Below are positions 34,392 through 42,909 of a stretch of DNA of 64,000 bases, one piece after another. The notes below the pieces were generated by a model, which saw only the letters and a list, made by a program, of their open reading frames with translations, ran no database searches and was not told the DNA's origin. The first letter of the stretch is position 1; every line of letters begins with the position of its first letter. The position numbers were made by a program, and so were the translations under genes. Source of the DNA: a bacterium BMS3Bbin03 (GTDB taxonomy: Bacteria; Zhuqueibacterota; JdFR-76; BMS3Abin05); contig BDTM01000036.1 in the NCBI GenBank assembly GCA_002898015.1, positions 1-64,000 on the forward strand, read 5' to 3'.

Positions 34392-34411
34392 CCCCGAGGT
34401 TTACCTCGGGG
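34392..34411. repeat. Hairpin CCCCGAGG-TTTA-CCTCGGGG
   Basis: A perfect 8-bp stem with the TTTA loop, 12 bases after the previous hairpin. It is the same loop on a different stem sequence, as at 104-123. Confidence 0.6.
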
Positions 34412-34556
34412 TAGCCTTAAAGTCAAAAAAAGCAAACGATAAATGAGTGTACTCTAAAAATCGCTAAATTGCACGAATTTCGATCAAATTAAATTCAATA
34501 AAATCAACTCGTAAAAATTCGTGAATTAGTGGCTAATATCTTTTAAGAATTGACTC

Positions 34557-34622
34557 ATAAATTGAACACCGAATATCGATTAATCCCGCCCAGGCGGGAC
34601 AGGCTGATTTTAGAAGTTGATT
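34557..34622. repeat. 66-bp perfect direct repeat, copy 2
   Basis: Second identical copy, 335 bases from the first. The segment between the copies carries the TTTA hairpins and an AATTCGTGAATT-type simple repeat. The perfect identity implies recent duplication or gene-conversion-like exchange. Confidence 0.8.
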
Positions 34623-34818
34623 AACTCTAATTGAGTCTATTCAAAAAAAATAAATGAAAAACACCGGAAGATAACAAAACCAATGTCAGTCTTTTTTCAC
34701 GACCCAGCCGTAAATAAGGTTTTACCCTATCCAAAATTTTTCTCTTTGAAATTCTCAAAAAATATATTACATTATTAGGGGATTTTAATAGATTTTAAAC
34801 TCATTCACCGGAGCAGAT

Positions 34819-37419
34819 GTGAAGAATTCCAGATTTCATTTGCATTTAACCGTGTCTTTCTTTATGGTCTTTTTCCTGGTCAGCCTTTTTTCTTCAAAAA
34901 GCAGCGCACAGAATTCACCGCCCTCGCAAAAGATCATTTATGCCACGCTCATTGCTTCGGGCAGTATTAACATCGATGGAAAATTAAACGACCCCGGATG
35001 GAAAAAGCTTCCGGCTTATGGCAATTTCATCCAACAGGATCCTCTCGAAAATCAGCCGCCCTCCGAAAAAACAACCATACGCGTGGGTTACAGCAAACAC
35101 GCGCTTTTCATTGCCCTGCACGCCTCAGACAGTCAACCCGGCTTAATCATCGGCCAGCTTACCCGCCGGGATCATCCGTCGGCTTCCGACTGGCTGACCG
35201 TCATGATCGACAGTTACGACGATCACCGCACAGCCTTCTCTTTTTCGGTCAATCCGAGCGGCGTTAAAATCGACAAGCTCATCACGAATGACGGTGATTC
35301 CGAAGACCTCAATTGGAATCCTGTTTGGGAGGTGGCTACGTTTCGGAACAAACGCGGGTGGAATGCAGAATTTAAAATCCCATTTAGTCAACTGCGATTT
35401 TCTTCCTCAAAAGATCAGCTCTGGGGGTTCCAGATCTGCCGGAAAATTCGCCGTTTAAATGAAATCGATTATTGGAATCCCGAGCCAAAAGATGCCGCCG
35501 GCATTGTGTCCAATTTCGGTGAACTGCGGGGATTGAAAAATCTGCCCGCCCCCAAAAATCTGGAACTCCTGCCTTACGGCCTTGTTTCGGAAACTGCCCG
35601 CCCAAAACAGCCGGACAACCCGTTTGCAGCGACCGGTTTCTCGCACAATATCAACACCGGCCTGGATTTGAAATACGGGATGACCAGCAATTTTACCTTA
35701 AATGCCACGTTTAATCCGGATTTCGGCCAGGTGGAAGCCGACCCGTCCAAATTAAATTTAACCGCCTACGAAACCTATTTCGAAGAGAAGCGGCCCTTTT
35801 TTGTAGAAGGGAAAAATCTATTCCAGGCAAACCTCGCGCTGAGCGGTAATTCCACCTACTCCGAAAACCTTTTTTATTCCAGACGCATCGGCCGGTCCCC
35901 CCGGTACACCCCTCGATTGGCCCCCGGCGCCCATATCAAAATGCCCGAACAAACGCACATTTTGAGTGCAGCCAAAATTACAGGGAAATCCTCAACAGGG
36001 GTAAGTCTGGGAATTTTGGACGCCGTCACCAATGCTGAAAAGGCCGTCATTCAGGAAGGAAGCCGCCGTTACCGCGAAATTGTGGAGCCGTTAACAAACT
36101 ATGCCGTTGTGCGAACGCAGAAGGATTATCGTAAAGGTCGAACCACGATTGGTACAATCCTCACGAATGTCTACCGGAATCTCCCGAATAAAAATTTTTA
36201 CTTTTTGAACACACAGGCGACCACGGGCGGATTCGACATCAACCACCGCTGGGGAAACGACACGTACGCTTTGAAACTCTCTGTTTACGGCAGCTTTATT
36301 TCGGGACACAAGGAAGCGCTGCAATGGGTACAGCGTTCGTCGGCCCACTATTTCCAGCGCCCGGATGCCAAACACCTGCACTATGATCCCAATCGTACTT
36401 CTCTATCGGGATTGGCTTCCGTCTTCTACGTCGGGAAAATTGCCAGGGGACACTGGCGCGGAGGCGTCGGCTACGTCACCCGAACGCCCGGATTTGAAGC
36501 CAACGACATCGGCTACATGCGTACCGCCGATTTTCTGACGGCTTTTTATTGGGCCAGTTACATTCAATACACCCCGGGAAAAATTTTCAGAAACTACGCC
36601 GTCACGCACAATTTATGGACAACGGTGAATTACGGCGGCGCGCGAAAAGTGACCGGCGCAAACATCAGCACCCACTTTCGATTTATGAATTATTGGGAGG
36701 GCTACCTGCGCATCGACCGCGAATCAAGAATTCTGGACTTCACAGCCCTGCGCGGCGGCCCCGCTCTTTTAAAACCGGCACGTACATCCTCCTGGTTTGG
36801 GCTGTATTCGGATGATCGCAGAGCGGTCTCCTTCATTTTGCATGGGGGGATCCGCAAGAATGACAGAGGATTTTGGGATGCACAAATTTCTCCGGGGGTT
36901 TCGGTGCGGCCGTCAGGCCGGTTCAATTTTGAAGTTTCCCTGGGATACTACCCCAATCGTGACGATTTGCAGTACATTACCGCTAAAACAGACAAATCCG
37001 GCCAAACCGATTACATTTTAGGAAGGATTCACCAAAATACGCTTACATTAACCACACGGATTAATTTCACGCTCACACCGGATTTAAGCATTCAGTTTTA
37101 CGGCCAGCCGTACATTTCGGCGGGCAAATATTCTCACTTTAAGAGAGTGACTCATCCCCGGGCCGAAGATTACTCAGATCGCTTTTCCACTTACGATTAC
37201 AGGACGCCCATCGATTTCAATTTTAAACAATTCCGTTCCAACCTGGTCATCCGCTGGGAATATAAACTGGGATCCACGCTTTTTCTGGTCTGGTCGCAGG
37301 GCCGGACAGATTTTCAGCAGCAAGGCGATTTACATCTGTCCGGGGATCTGAAACGCCTGCTGCAGGCTCCGGGTGAACAGACGATTCTTGTCAAATTGAA
37401 TCACTGGTTTAGTTTTTAG
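34819..37419 (+). CDS. CBM9-like/DUF5916 secreted beta-barrel protein (second paralog)
   Basis: An 866-residue paralog of the product of 29211-31829, with the same architecture: signal peptide ending near SSKSSAQ, a CBM9-like domain (SINIDGKLNDPGW, HRTAFSFSVNPSG), and the DUF5916 barrel with FNPDFGQVEADPSKLNLTAYETYF and EKRPFFVEG. Long blocks are shared with the first paralog, including LSIQFYGQP and FNFKQFRSNLVIRWEY, so the two are a local duplication that has diverged. Translation starts at GTG 34819, with CCGGAG five bases upstream; no ATG is suitable. The repeat-rich spacer separates it from the MFS-HEAT gene, so it probably has its own promoter. Confidence 0.8.
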   Translation: MKNSRFHLHLTVSFFMVFFLVSLFSSKSSAQNSPPSQKIIYATLIASGSINIDGKLNDPGWKKLPAYGNFIQQDPLENQPPSEKTTIRVGYSKHALFIALHASDSQPGLIIGQLTRRDHPSASDWLTVMIDSYDDHRTAFSFSVNPSGVKIDKLITNDGDSEDLNWNPVWEVATFRNKRGWNAEFKIPFSQLRFSSSKDQLWGFQICRKIRRLNEIDYWNPEPKDAAGIVSNFGELRGLKNLPAPKNLELLPYGLVSETARPKQPDNPFAATGFSHNINTGLDLKYGMTSNFTLNATFNPDFGQVEADPSKLNLTAYETYFEEKRPFFVEGKNLFQANLALSGNSTYSENLFYSRRIGRSPRYTPRLAPGAHIKMPEQTHILSAAKITGKSSTGVSLGILDAVTNAEKAVIQEGSRRYREIVEPLTNYAVVRTQKDYRKGRTTIGTILTNVYRNLPNKNFYFLNTQATTGGFDINHRWGNDTYALKLSVYGSFISGHKEALQWVQRSSAHYFQRPDAKHLHYDPNRTSLSGLASVFYVGKIARGHWRGGVGYVTRTPGFEANDIGYMRTADFLTAFYWASYIQYTPGKIFRNYAVTHNLWTTVNYGGARKVTGANISTHFRFMNYWEGYLRIDRESRILDFTALRGGPALLKPARTSSWFGLYSDDRRAVSFILHGGIRKNDRGFWDAQISPGVSVRPSGRFNFEVSLGYYPNRDDLQYITAKTDKSGQTDYILGRIHQNTLTLTTRINFTLTPDLSIQFYGQPYISAGKYSHFKRVTHPRAEDYSDRFSTYDYRTPIDFNFKQFRSNLVIRWEYKLGSTLFLVWSQGRTDFQQQGDLHLSGDLKRLLQAPGEQTILVKLNHWFSF

Positions 37420-37665
37420 GGGTAAAAGGGATCCACATTGAATGGGGACGTCTCCCGCTTTTTGCCCCCGCCGCGAATGAATGAATTTCATGCAATTGCA
37501 GCTTTCATGCCTCTCACAAATTTAGCCGTCTTCACAAAATAATTGATTTTTTTAAAAGTGTTTTCTATATTAAACTACAATCTGACTCCCTCAACTAATT
37601 TATGTTTTTAAAGCTCTTTTGAGATAAAGCAATGATGATCTAACCCTTTTGTTAAAGAAGACCGG

Positions 37666-39324
37666 ATGACACGGAAACAAAAATCGACGAAAAAACACAA
37701 GCCCAAAACACTGATCGGAGAACAATTTTTGGCGGAGGGCATCGACCGGTCGGGGGCTTCTTTTGTCCTTTCGGTTCCCGGGCTGCCCGGCAGAGATTTA
37801 ATGGATTATCTCATCCGGAAGACCACCCTCGGAAAAAAACAATATGTCCACTGGAGTGTGAACAGCCGAACCGCCGTCGACACGGCCATCGGGATGGTGC
37901 TTTCCGGTCTGTGGGTGGCGGTTGTCCTCCGGGGCCCCGATTTCGCCGCCACTCTGGACAGTCTTCAAACACTCAGCCTGGTGCGCACACGGGGTGCTCT
38001 GATCATTATTCTCGGAGACGATCCGGCGGCCTGGGTTTCTCACAATAATGTGGATTCGCGCCAATTGGCCGCGGCCGCCAACTTACCCGTTCTCGAATTA
38101 GAGCGGGCGCAGGACAGTTTCCCTCTCGTACGAAAAGCATTTGAATGGTCGGAATCCTTTCAATTGCCGGTCGTGCTTCGTTACACCACGGCACTCAATC
38201 TGCAGGAGGACGAATTCTGGGAAGAAGATGCCGACATTACCCGTCATCCCCGGAAAACACGCATTCATTTCAGCGGCTCTGCACTCTCACTCCCCGAGAA
38301 TGTGCTCGAAAACCAAACCCACTGGCGGAAGCGCCTGCAGGATGTCAAAGATGCCGTCGAACTTGAGCATCTCGCCAAAACGTTCGGCCTCGGCAAGAAA
38401 GGCATCATCACAAGCGGTTATTTGTTTTCAAAAGTGCTGGAAGTCACCGGCGGCAAACTGGACCCCTATTTCTCTCTGATGTCCATCTCCTCCGTCTTCC
38501 CGATTCCGGAAAAAGCCGTGGGTGATTTTATTCAGCGCGTGGATGAACTCATGATTTTAGAAGAGGGAGATCCGCTGGTCGAGAAGCAGGTGCTGGAAGA
38601 AATGGCAGGATTGAATTGGAAGGGGAAATTTCTGGGAAAGACAAATCAGCAAATTCCGGGTGAGGGAGAGATTTTTAAATGGGAAATCGAAGAACTCCTA
38701 ACACAATGGGAACCTGAATTTGAAACGGAAGATTCTTTCTTTCCCTACCAGGAACAGCAGGATCGTCTTCTTCGGGAAGGTTTTTGTGAGGGGTGCGCCT
38801 ATTCCGACGTCATGGAAGAATTTCAACGTGCGATTCGGACTGTTTACGGGAATCAAAAACCGATCGTGGTGGTTAATTCGGGGTGTGTGCTTCGGGAAGC
38901 CATTCATCTTCCGGATTTTGTTAATATTACACTTTCCTCCGGTTCCGCAATCAGCGTGGCCGCGGGTCTGGCCGGCGCTCAGACAAAAAGGGCGGCCATC
39001 GCCATCACCGGAGACACCAGTTTTTTTCAAAATGGGATTCAGAACTTATTGAACGCCGTCTTCATGAGGCAGGATTTATTTGTTTTAATTCTGGACAACG
39101 GCCTTTCGGCGCAGACCGGATTTCAACCGAATCCGGGATCGGGCTGGGACAGCCGGGGGACGAAATCCAAACGGATTGAAAAAGACAATTTTCTGTTCGC
39201 ATCCAACGTGGACTTTTTTCGCGTGGTGAATCCGGACGATTCCGACGCTTTGCAAATGGCTTTCAAGGATGGACTTTCAGCCACAGGCGTTCGCGTGGTG
39301 ATAGTCGAAAAACCATGTGTTTAA
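37666..39324 (+). CDS. Indolepyruvate ferredoxin oxidoreductase alpha subunit-like TPP protein, ferredoxin domain absent
   Basis: A 552-residue protein with the two thiamine-diphosphate domains of the IorA type. The C-terminal PP domain is well kept: GFCEGCAY, then GDTSFFQNGIQNLLNAV and ILDNGLSAQTGFQP, which bind Mg and diphosphate. The N-terminal PYR domain is degenerate: IorA proteins have WSVNEKVA where this has HWSVNSRTA, so the conserved acidic residue is Ser. The C-terminal 4Fe-4S domain of IorA is missing, and no iorB gene is adjacent. It may be an oxidoreductase using another partner, a decarboxylase, or a non-catalytic relative. A response-regulator-like gene follows 21 bases later. 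Confidence 0.65.
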   Translation: MTRKQKSTKKHKPKTLIGEQFLAEGIDRSGASFVLSVPGLPGRDLMDYLIRKTTLGKKQYVHWSVNSRTAVDTAIGMVLSGLWVAVVLRGPDFAATLDSLQTLSLVRTRGALIIILGDDPAAWVSHNNVDSRQLAAAANLPVLELERAQDSFPLVRKAFEWSESFQLPVVLRYTTALNLQEDEFWEEDADITRHPRKTRIHFSGSALSLPENVLENQTHWRKRLQDVKDAVELEHLAKTFGLGKKGIITSGYLFSKVLEVTGGKLDPYFSLMSISSVFPIPEKAVGDFIQRVDELMILEEGDPLVEKQVLEEMAGLNWKGKFLGKTNQQIPGEGEIFKWEIEELLTQWEPEFETEDSFFPYQEQQDRLLREGFCEGCAYSDVMEEFQRAIRTVYGNQKPIVVVNSGCVLREAIHLPDFVNITLSSGSAISVAAGLAGAQTKRAAIAITGDTSFFQNGIQNLLNAVFMRQDLFVLILDNGLSAQTGFQPNPGSGWDSRGTKSKRIEKDNFLFASNVDFFRVVNPDDSDALQMAFKDGLSATGVRVVIVEKPCV

Positions 39325-39345
39325 TATAAATCCTGAGGACATTTC

Positions 39346-40092
39346 ATGGCTGCAAAAAAGATATTGCTCGTAAACGGCAACCCGGCCGATGCGCAGGCGC
39401 TGCAATCGGATTTAACCCGGGCCGGCTACAGCGTCTTGAGAGCCGCAGACTACGCCAGTGCCTTAACCCGAATCGACCAACAGGCACCGGATTTAATTCT
39501 TTCGGAAGTGAAATTGAAAAACGGCGGCGGAATTGAGCTTTGCTGGCACATTCGCTCCGCCTCGAAACACCCGCTTATCCCTTTTATGATCCTGACCGCA
39601 ATAGACGACGAAGAGGTCCGCCTGAATGCGTACCGTTCCGGTGTCGACTTTTTTCTCTTGAAACCGGTTTCGATCCGAAATTTAAGCGTTCGAATAGACG
39701 CGTTAATTACCCGCTACCAAAAAATGCGCGGGTACTTTTCGCTGATTTGCCGCTCTTTCTCCGGGTCCCTTCGGGATATCCAACTGATCGATCTCATTCA
39801 ACTTTTTAATATGAACCAGAAAACAGGTTCGCTGTGGCTTTCCAAAGGGTTTTCAAGAGGCGTGGTCTTTTTTAATCACGGCGAGATCGATTACGCCAAA
39901 ATGGAAAAATCAGAGGGAGAAAAAGCCGTTTATGAAATGGCCGACTGGAACGACGGGTTTTTTGATTTCGAGGCACAGGGAGCAACATTCGAAAAAAATG
40001 TAAACACCTCGACCATGAAGCTCCTTCTGGAATGCAGCAAAAAGAAGGATGAAGCGGCACTCCGGCAATTGAACGAATATTCTCCCGCCTAA
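39346..40092 (+). CDS. Pseudo-receiver domain fused to DUF4388 (PATAN-like)
   Basis: A 248-residue cytosolic protein. Residues 1-125 have the response-regulator receiver fold, but the phosphorylation pocket is altered: the N-terminal acidic pair is Asn10-Gly11 and the phospho-acceptor Asp is Glu54 (LILSEVKL). Thr84 and Lys106 (LLKPV) remain. Residues about 133-230 are a DUF4388/PATAN-like domain (FSGSLRDIQLIDLIQLFNMNQKTGSLWL), which in other bacteria accompanies signalling and motility regulators. It is unlikely to be switched by phosphorylation and may be a constitutive or ligand-controlled adaptor. GAGG precedes the ATG; 21 bases separate it from the TPP-enzyme gene, so the two are probably cotranscribed. 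Confidence 0.75.
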   Translation: MAAKKILLVNGNPADAQALQSDLTRAGYSVLRAADYASALTRIDQQAPDLILSEVKLKNGGGIELCWHIRSASKHPLIPFMILTAIDDEEVRLNAYRSGVDFFLLKPVSIRNLSVRIDALITRYQKMRGYFSLICRSFSGSLRDIQLIDLIQLFNMNQKTGSLWLSKGFSRGVVFFNHGEIDYAKMEKSEGEKAVYEMADWNDGFFDFEAQGATFEKNVNTSTMKLLLECSKKKDEAALRQLNEYSPA

Positions 40093-40114
40093 AATCAGCT
40101 CGCCCCCCGGCCAT

Positions 40115-41800
40115 TTAATCTTCCGGCAAAAGCGGCTCGTACACTTTTTTAACCGCCTGGATTTCGTCTCTCACTTGCTGTTTATTCCAACCCAGTTCGG
40201 CCGCCATGAGTGCTGCGATATCCGCCAGAACGGCTTCTCCGGGCAGGCCTGACGGCCCCAATTCCGTTCGCCTGAAAACAACGTCTCCCAAATGCTGTGC
40301 CATTTCTTCCCGAACCCCATGCACCACTTCCGCCTTTAAAATTTCAGTCTGTCCTTTCAGGGGCCCGGCTGCGGCAGCGTTTTCTTCCGCAATTTGTAAA
40401 ATGTCCCTGTATGCAGTTCCGTAATTGATGACCAAATGACGCATGACATCCCGGCTGAACCCATCGGGCGAATTCTCAAGCACGTCCTGCAAGTAGGCTT
40501 TAAAATGGTCGATGTCTCCCCCGTAAACCGGTGTTTCCGCCGTTTTTGAAGGCCGATTTTTCAGACCCAACTTCTGCAGGGCCAAATTCACCAATTTTTC
40601 CGAAACGTCCCGGGCCGTTGTATATTTCACAGAAACGACCGAGAGCAGCCCGTCGATGCCGTCCTCCTTTTTATGGTCGATGAACCGGTAATGCTTGGTG
40701 AGTGTGACATTGCGCGGATCATTGTAATCTGCCTTGATGGGCAGCAAACCGCCGTAATAAAAGCGCACATCTTTAAACGTGAGATTCGCGGTCGGATATG
40801 CCTCGTTGATTTCTTTCATAAAAATTTCAATATCTTCATGCGTGATCCGGAATTCGTCGGGATCGCCTTCATAAGCCATTTGAGCCGTTCCGATCAGGGA
40901 AAGATTCCGCCAGGGCGTGATGAAATAGAGCCGGGAGCCTTTGCTGATCACGGCATCCCTGTCTTTGTATTCGTACTTGCTGTAAACACCCACCGAGTAG
41001 CCGTCGAACAATGGCTTCGTCACAATATTCATCATTTTAGCCAGCGTGACTTCTCCGGGATGTGTTCCCTTCTTCAGCCGATTGAGCATCTTGTTGATCC
41101 AGGGGCCGGTTGTATTGACCACCAATTTCCCGCGAATTTCAAATCGATCTCCGGAGAGCTGATCTTCCGCCAAAACGCCGGCCACACGATTCTCTTCTCG
41201 GATAAAATCTTTCGCCGCCACATAATTGGCCGCCGCAACTCCCGCGTCTACCGCCGAATGAAGAATGGAAAAAATCATGCGTTCCGAATTGTACAACTGG
41301 GCGTCGTACCAGACGGCGCCGCCGCTGAGATTCTCCTCGTCCACACCCGGAATTCTGCGAAGGCATTCTTCTCTGGAAATAATTTTGCCGGCGGGCAGGT
41401 GTTTTTGAGAATCCGGCAGGGTGTTGCGGTCAAATGAAACCAGGTCATTTATTTTCAGAGCCACGAACATGGCCTCCGGCCCCTTGATAAAATGGCCGTA
41501 CGTCGGGATAACAAATTCGAGAGGATACACCAGGTGCGGAGCGATTTTCATCATAATTCGCCGCTCCCGGATGGATTCCCGCATGCGCCGGATATCCGCA
41601 TGCTGAATGTAGCGCAGCCCCCCGTGGATAATTTTCAGACTGTTGGAAGAAGTGGCACCGCCAAAATCTCCGCTTTCAATCAATGCCACGCGAAGACCCC
41701 GCAGTGCGGCATCCCAGGCGGTCATCACGCCGTAAATACCGCCTCCGACCAGGACAATGTCAAACTCTTTTTGGGTTAATTGATTTAAATCCCGTTTCAT
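40115..41800 (-). CDS. glpD: Glycerol-3-phosphate dehydrogenase (FAD, membrane-associated)
   Basis: A 561-residue FAD enzyme that oxidises glycerol 3-phosphate to dihydroxyacetone phosphate and passes electrons to quinone. The dinucleotide motif GGGIYG is at 19-24 (DIVLVGGGIYGVMTAWD), followed by the family blocks GATSSNSLKIIHGGLRYIQ, VVNTTGPWINKM and RLYFITPWRNLSLIGTAQ. The C-terminal helical domain (about 400-561) is present, as in aerobic GlpD. GAGGAG precedes the ATG. No glpK or glpF is nearby, so it may serve phospholipid-derived glycerol phosphate. The 275-base region upstream shares a degenerate motif with 34160-34730. Confidence 0.92.
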   Translation of the reverse strand: MKRDLNQLTQKEFDIVLVGGGIYGVMTAWDAALRGLRVALIESGDFGGATSSNSLKIIHGGLRYIQHADIRRMRESIRERRIMMKIAPHLVYPLEFVIPTYGHFIKGPEAMFVALKINDLVSFDRNTLPDSQKHLPAGKIISREECLRRIPGVDEENLSGGAVWYDAQLYNSERMIFSILHSAVDAGVAAANYVAAKDFIREENRVAGVLAEDQLSGDRFEIRGKLVVNTTGPWINKMLNRLKKGTHPGEVTLAKMMNIVTKPLFDGYSVGVYSKYEYKDRDAVISKGSRLYFITPWRNLSLIGTAQMAYEGDPDEFRITHEDIEIFMKEINEAYPTANLTFKDVRFYYGGLLPIKADYNDPRNVTLTKHYRFIDHKKEDGIDGLLSVVSVKYTTARDVSEKLVNLALQKLGLKNRPSKTAETPVYGGDIDHFKAYLQDVLENSPDGFSRDVMRHLVINYGTAYRDILQIAEENAAAAGPLKGQTEILKAEVVHGVREEMAQHLGDVVFRRTELGPSGLPGEAVLADIAALMAAELGWNKQQVRDEIQAVKKVYEPLLPED

Positions 41801-41811
41801 GAAATCTCCTC

Positions 41812-41953
41812 ATAAAGCTTTTATTTGTGCGAGTTCTTTCGGGTTAATCTCTCGCTTTAATCGCGTTAATAATCTCTTCATATAGAAAAGATAAGAAATT
41901 TATTTGTGAGATGGCAGTCTTTTTTTTGCGACCCGCCCGTAAGTGAGGTTTTA
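41812..41953. repeat. Two-part degenerate motif shared with the spacer at 34170-34725
   Basis: ATAAAGCTTTTATTTGTG (from 41812) and CAGTCTTTTTTTTGCGACCC...AGGTTTTA (about 41915-41953) both recur, imperfectly and in the same order, at 34171-34200 and 34684-34725. In this copy the parts are about 70 bases apart; in the other they are separated by about 480 bases containing the 66-bp repeats. The function is unknown. Confidence 0.45.
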
Positions 41954-42075
41954 ACTCATAAATCAAGACTTTCTTTTTGGGTCAGCAAATTAAGACGGTA
42001 CTACTTTACTGCAATTATTGTGCAAAGCGTTTCGGGGTCGCTGTGAGAGGTTCCCTCAACCAAACCGTTGTATCG

Positions 42076-42909
42076 TCAGCGCTTCGCCAACTCATGCAGC
42101 ACTTTTAATATTTTATCCCGGACGTTCGGATCGGTGGTGGAGTTGTAGATGCCCATTAAATAATCGATCACAATTTGTGTTTTGTTTAATCGTCTGGAGA
42201 GGACCACAGAAAGATTTTCCACGAACGGCGGGGCTCCCGGCTGAAGAACCGCTTTTTTCAAATACGCCAGTGCCGCTTCCGAATCGCCTAAATAGAAAAG
42301 ATTTAAAAACGCCAGATAATAGGGCAATTCCCACCGGTTAGGATTCTCTTTATACCCCAGCCGGAGCAGATGAAGCGCCTCTTTTAACCGTCCGGTATCC
42401 ATCATCACATAAAGGCCGCCAAAAATGTAGGGTTCAATAAAATGAGGATCGAGGATAACCACTCTTTCGAGCAACGGGTAAATAAACGGTGCCATACCCC
42501 GGCTTCTAAAGTTGAAAAAGATGGCGCGGAGTCTCCGATCGCGGCTCAAATCAAAATCTTTTTTTGAAGAGGCCTGAGCCGTTCGCCCTGAATCGGACTC
42601 CGGCAAATAACCATTGTCCCCGGAAAGATTAAATTTCTTCTTGATGATTTTGTAGAAAGGATTATCTTCATCCACGGTGTGCCGGCCGTAATACAAAACA
42701 CTTTTAATCCACAGGTAATCCGCCATCAAACTTGTGTATCCAAGGGAAGCCCAGCGCAAAACATGTCCGTCGGGCAAATAAATCAAATCCTGAAGGGCTT
42801 TTTCAGGGGTACGATAAACATCCAGATTTTGCCGGGTGATCTGAATAATCCCCCCGAATACCGCAATCGCCAACAACAATCCTGCGTAAATGTACAATTT
42901 GCGATTCAT
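42076..42909 (-). CDS. Membrane-anchored TPR-like protein
   Basis: A 277-residue protein with one N-terminal membrane segment (about 6-22, IYAGLLLAIAVFGGIIQI) and a helical C-terminal half with TPR-like pairs (IDPHFIEPYIFGGLYVMMDTGRLKEALHLLRLGYKENPNRWELPYYLAFLNLFYLGDSEAALAYLKKAV). It follows the ABC permease gene with an ATGA overlap, so it is translationally coupled and likely a component of that exporter or a partner at the membrane. Similar genes next to ABC-2 transporters occur in FCB bacteria, without known function. Confidence 0.7.
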   Translation of the reverse strand: MNRKLYIYAGLLLAIAVFGGIIQITRQNLDVYRTPEKALQDLIYLPDGHVLRWASLGYTSLMADYLWIKSVLYYGRHTVDEDNPFYKIIKKKFNLSGDNGYLPESDSGRTAQASSKKDFDLSRDRRLRAIFFNFRSRGMAPFIYPLLERVVILDPHFIEPYIFGGLYVMMDTGRLKEALHLLRLGYKENPNRWELPYYLAFLNLFYLGDSEAALAYLKKAVLQPGAPPFVENLSVVLSRRLNKTQIVIDYLMGIYNSTTDPNVRDKILKVLHELAKR

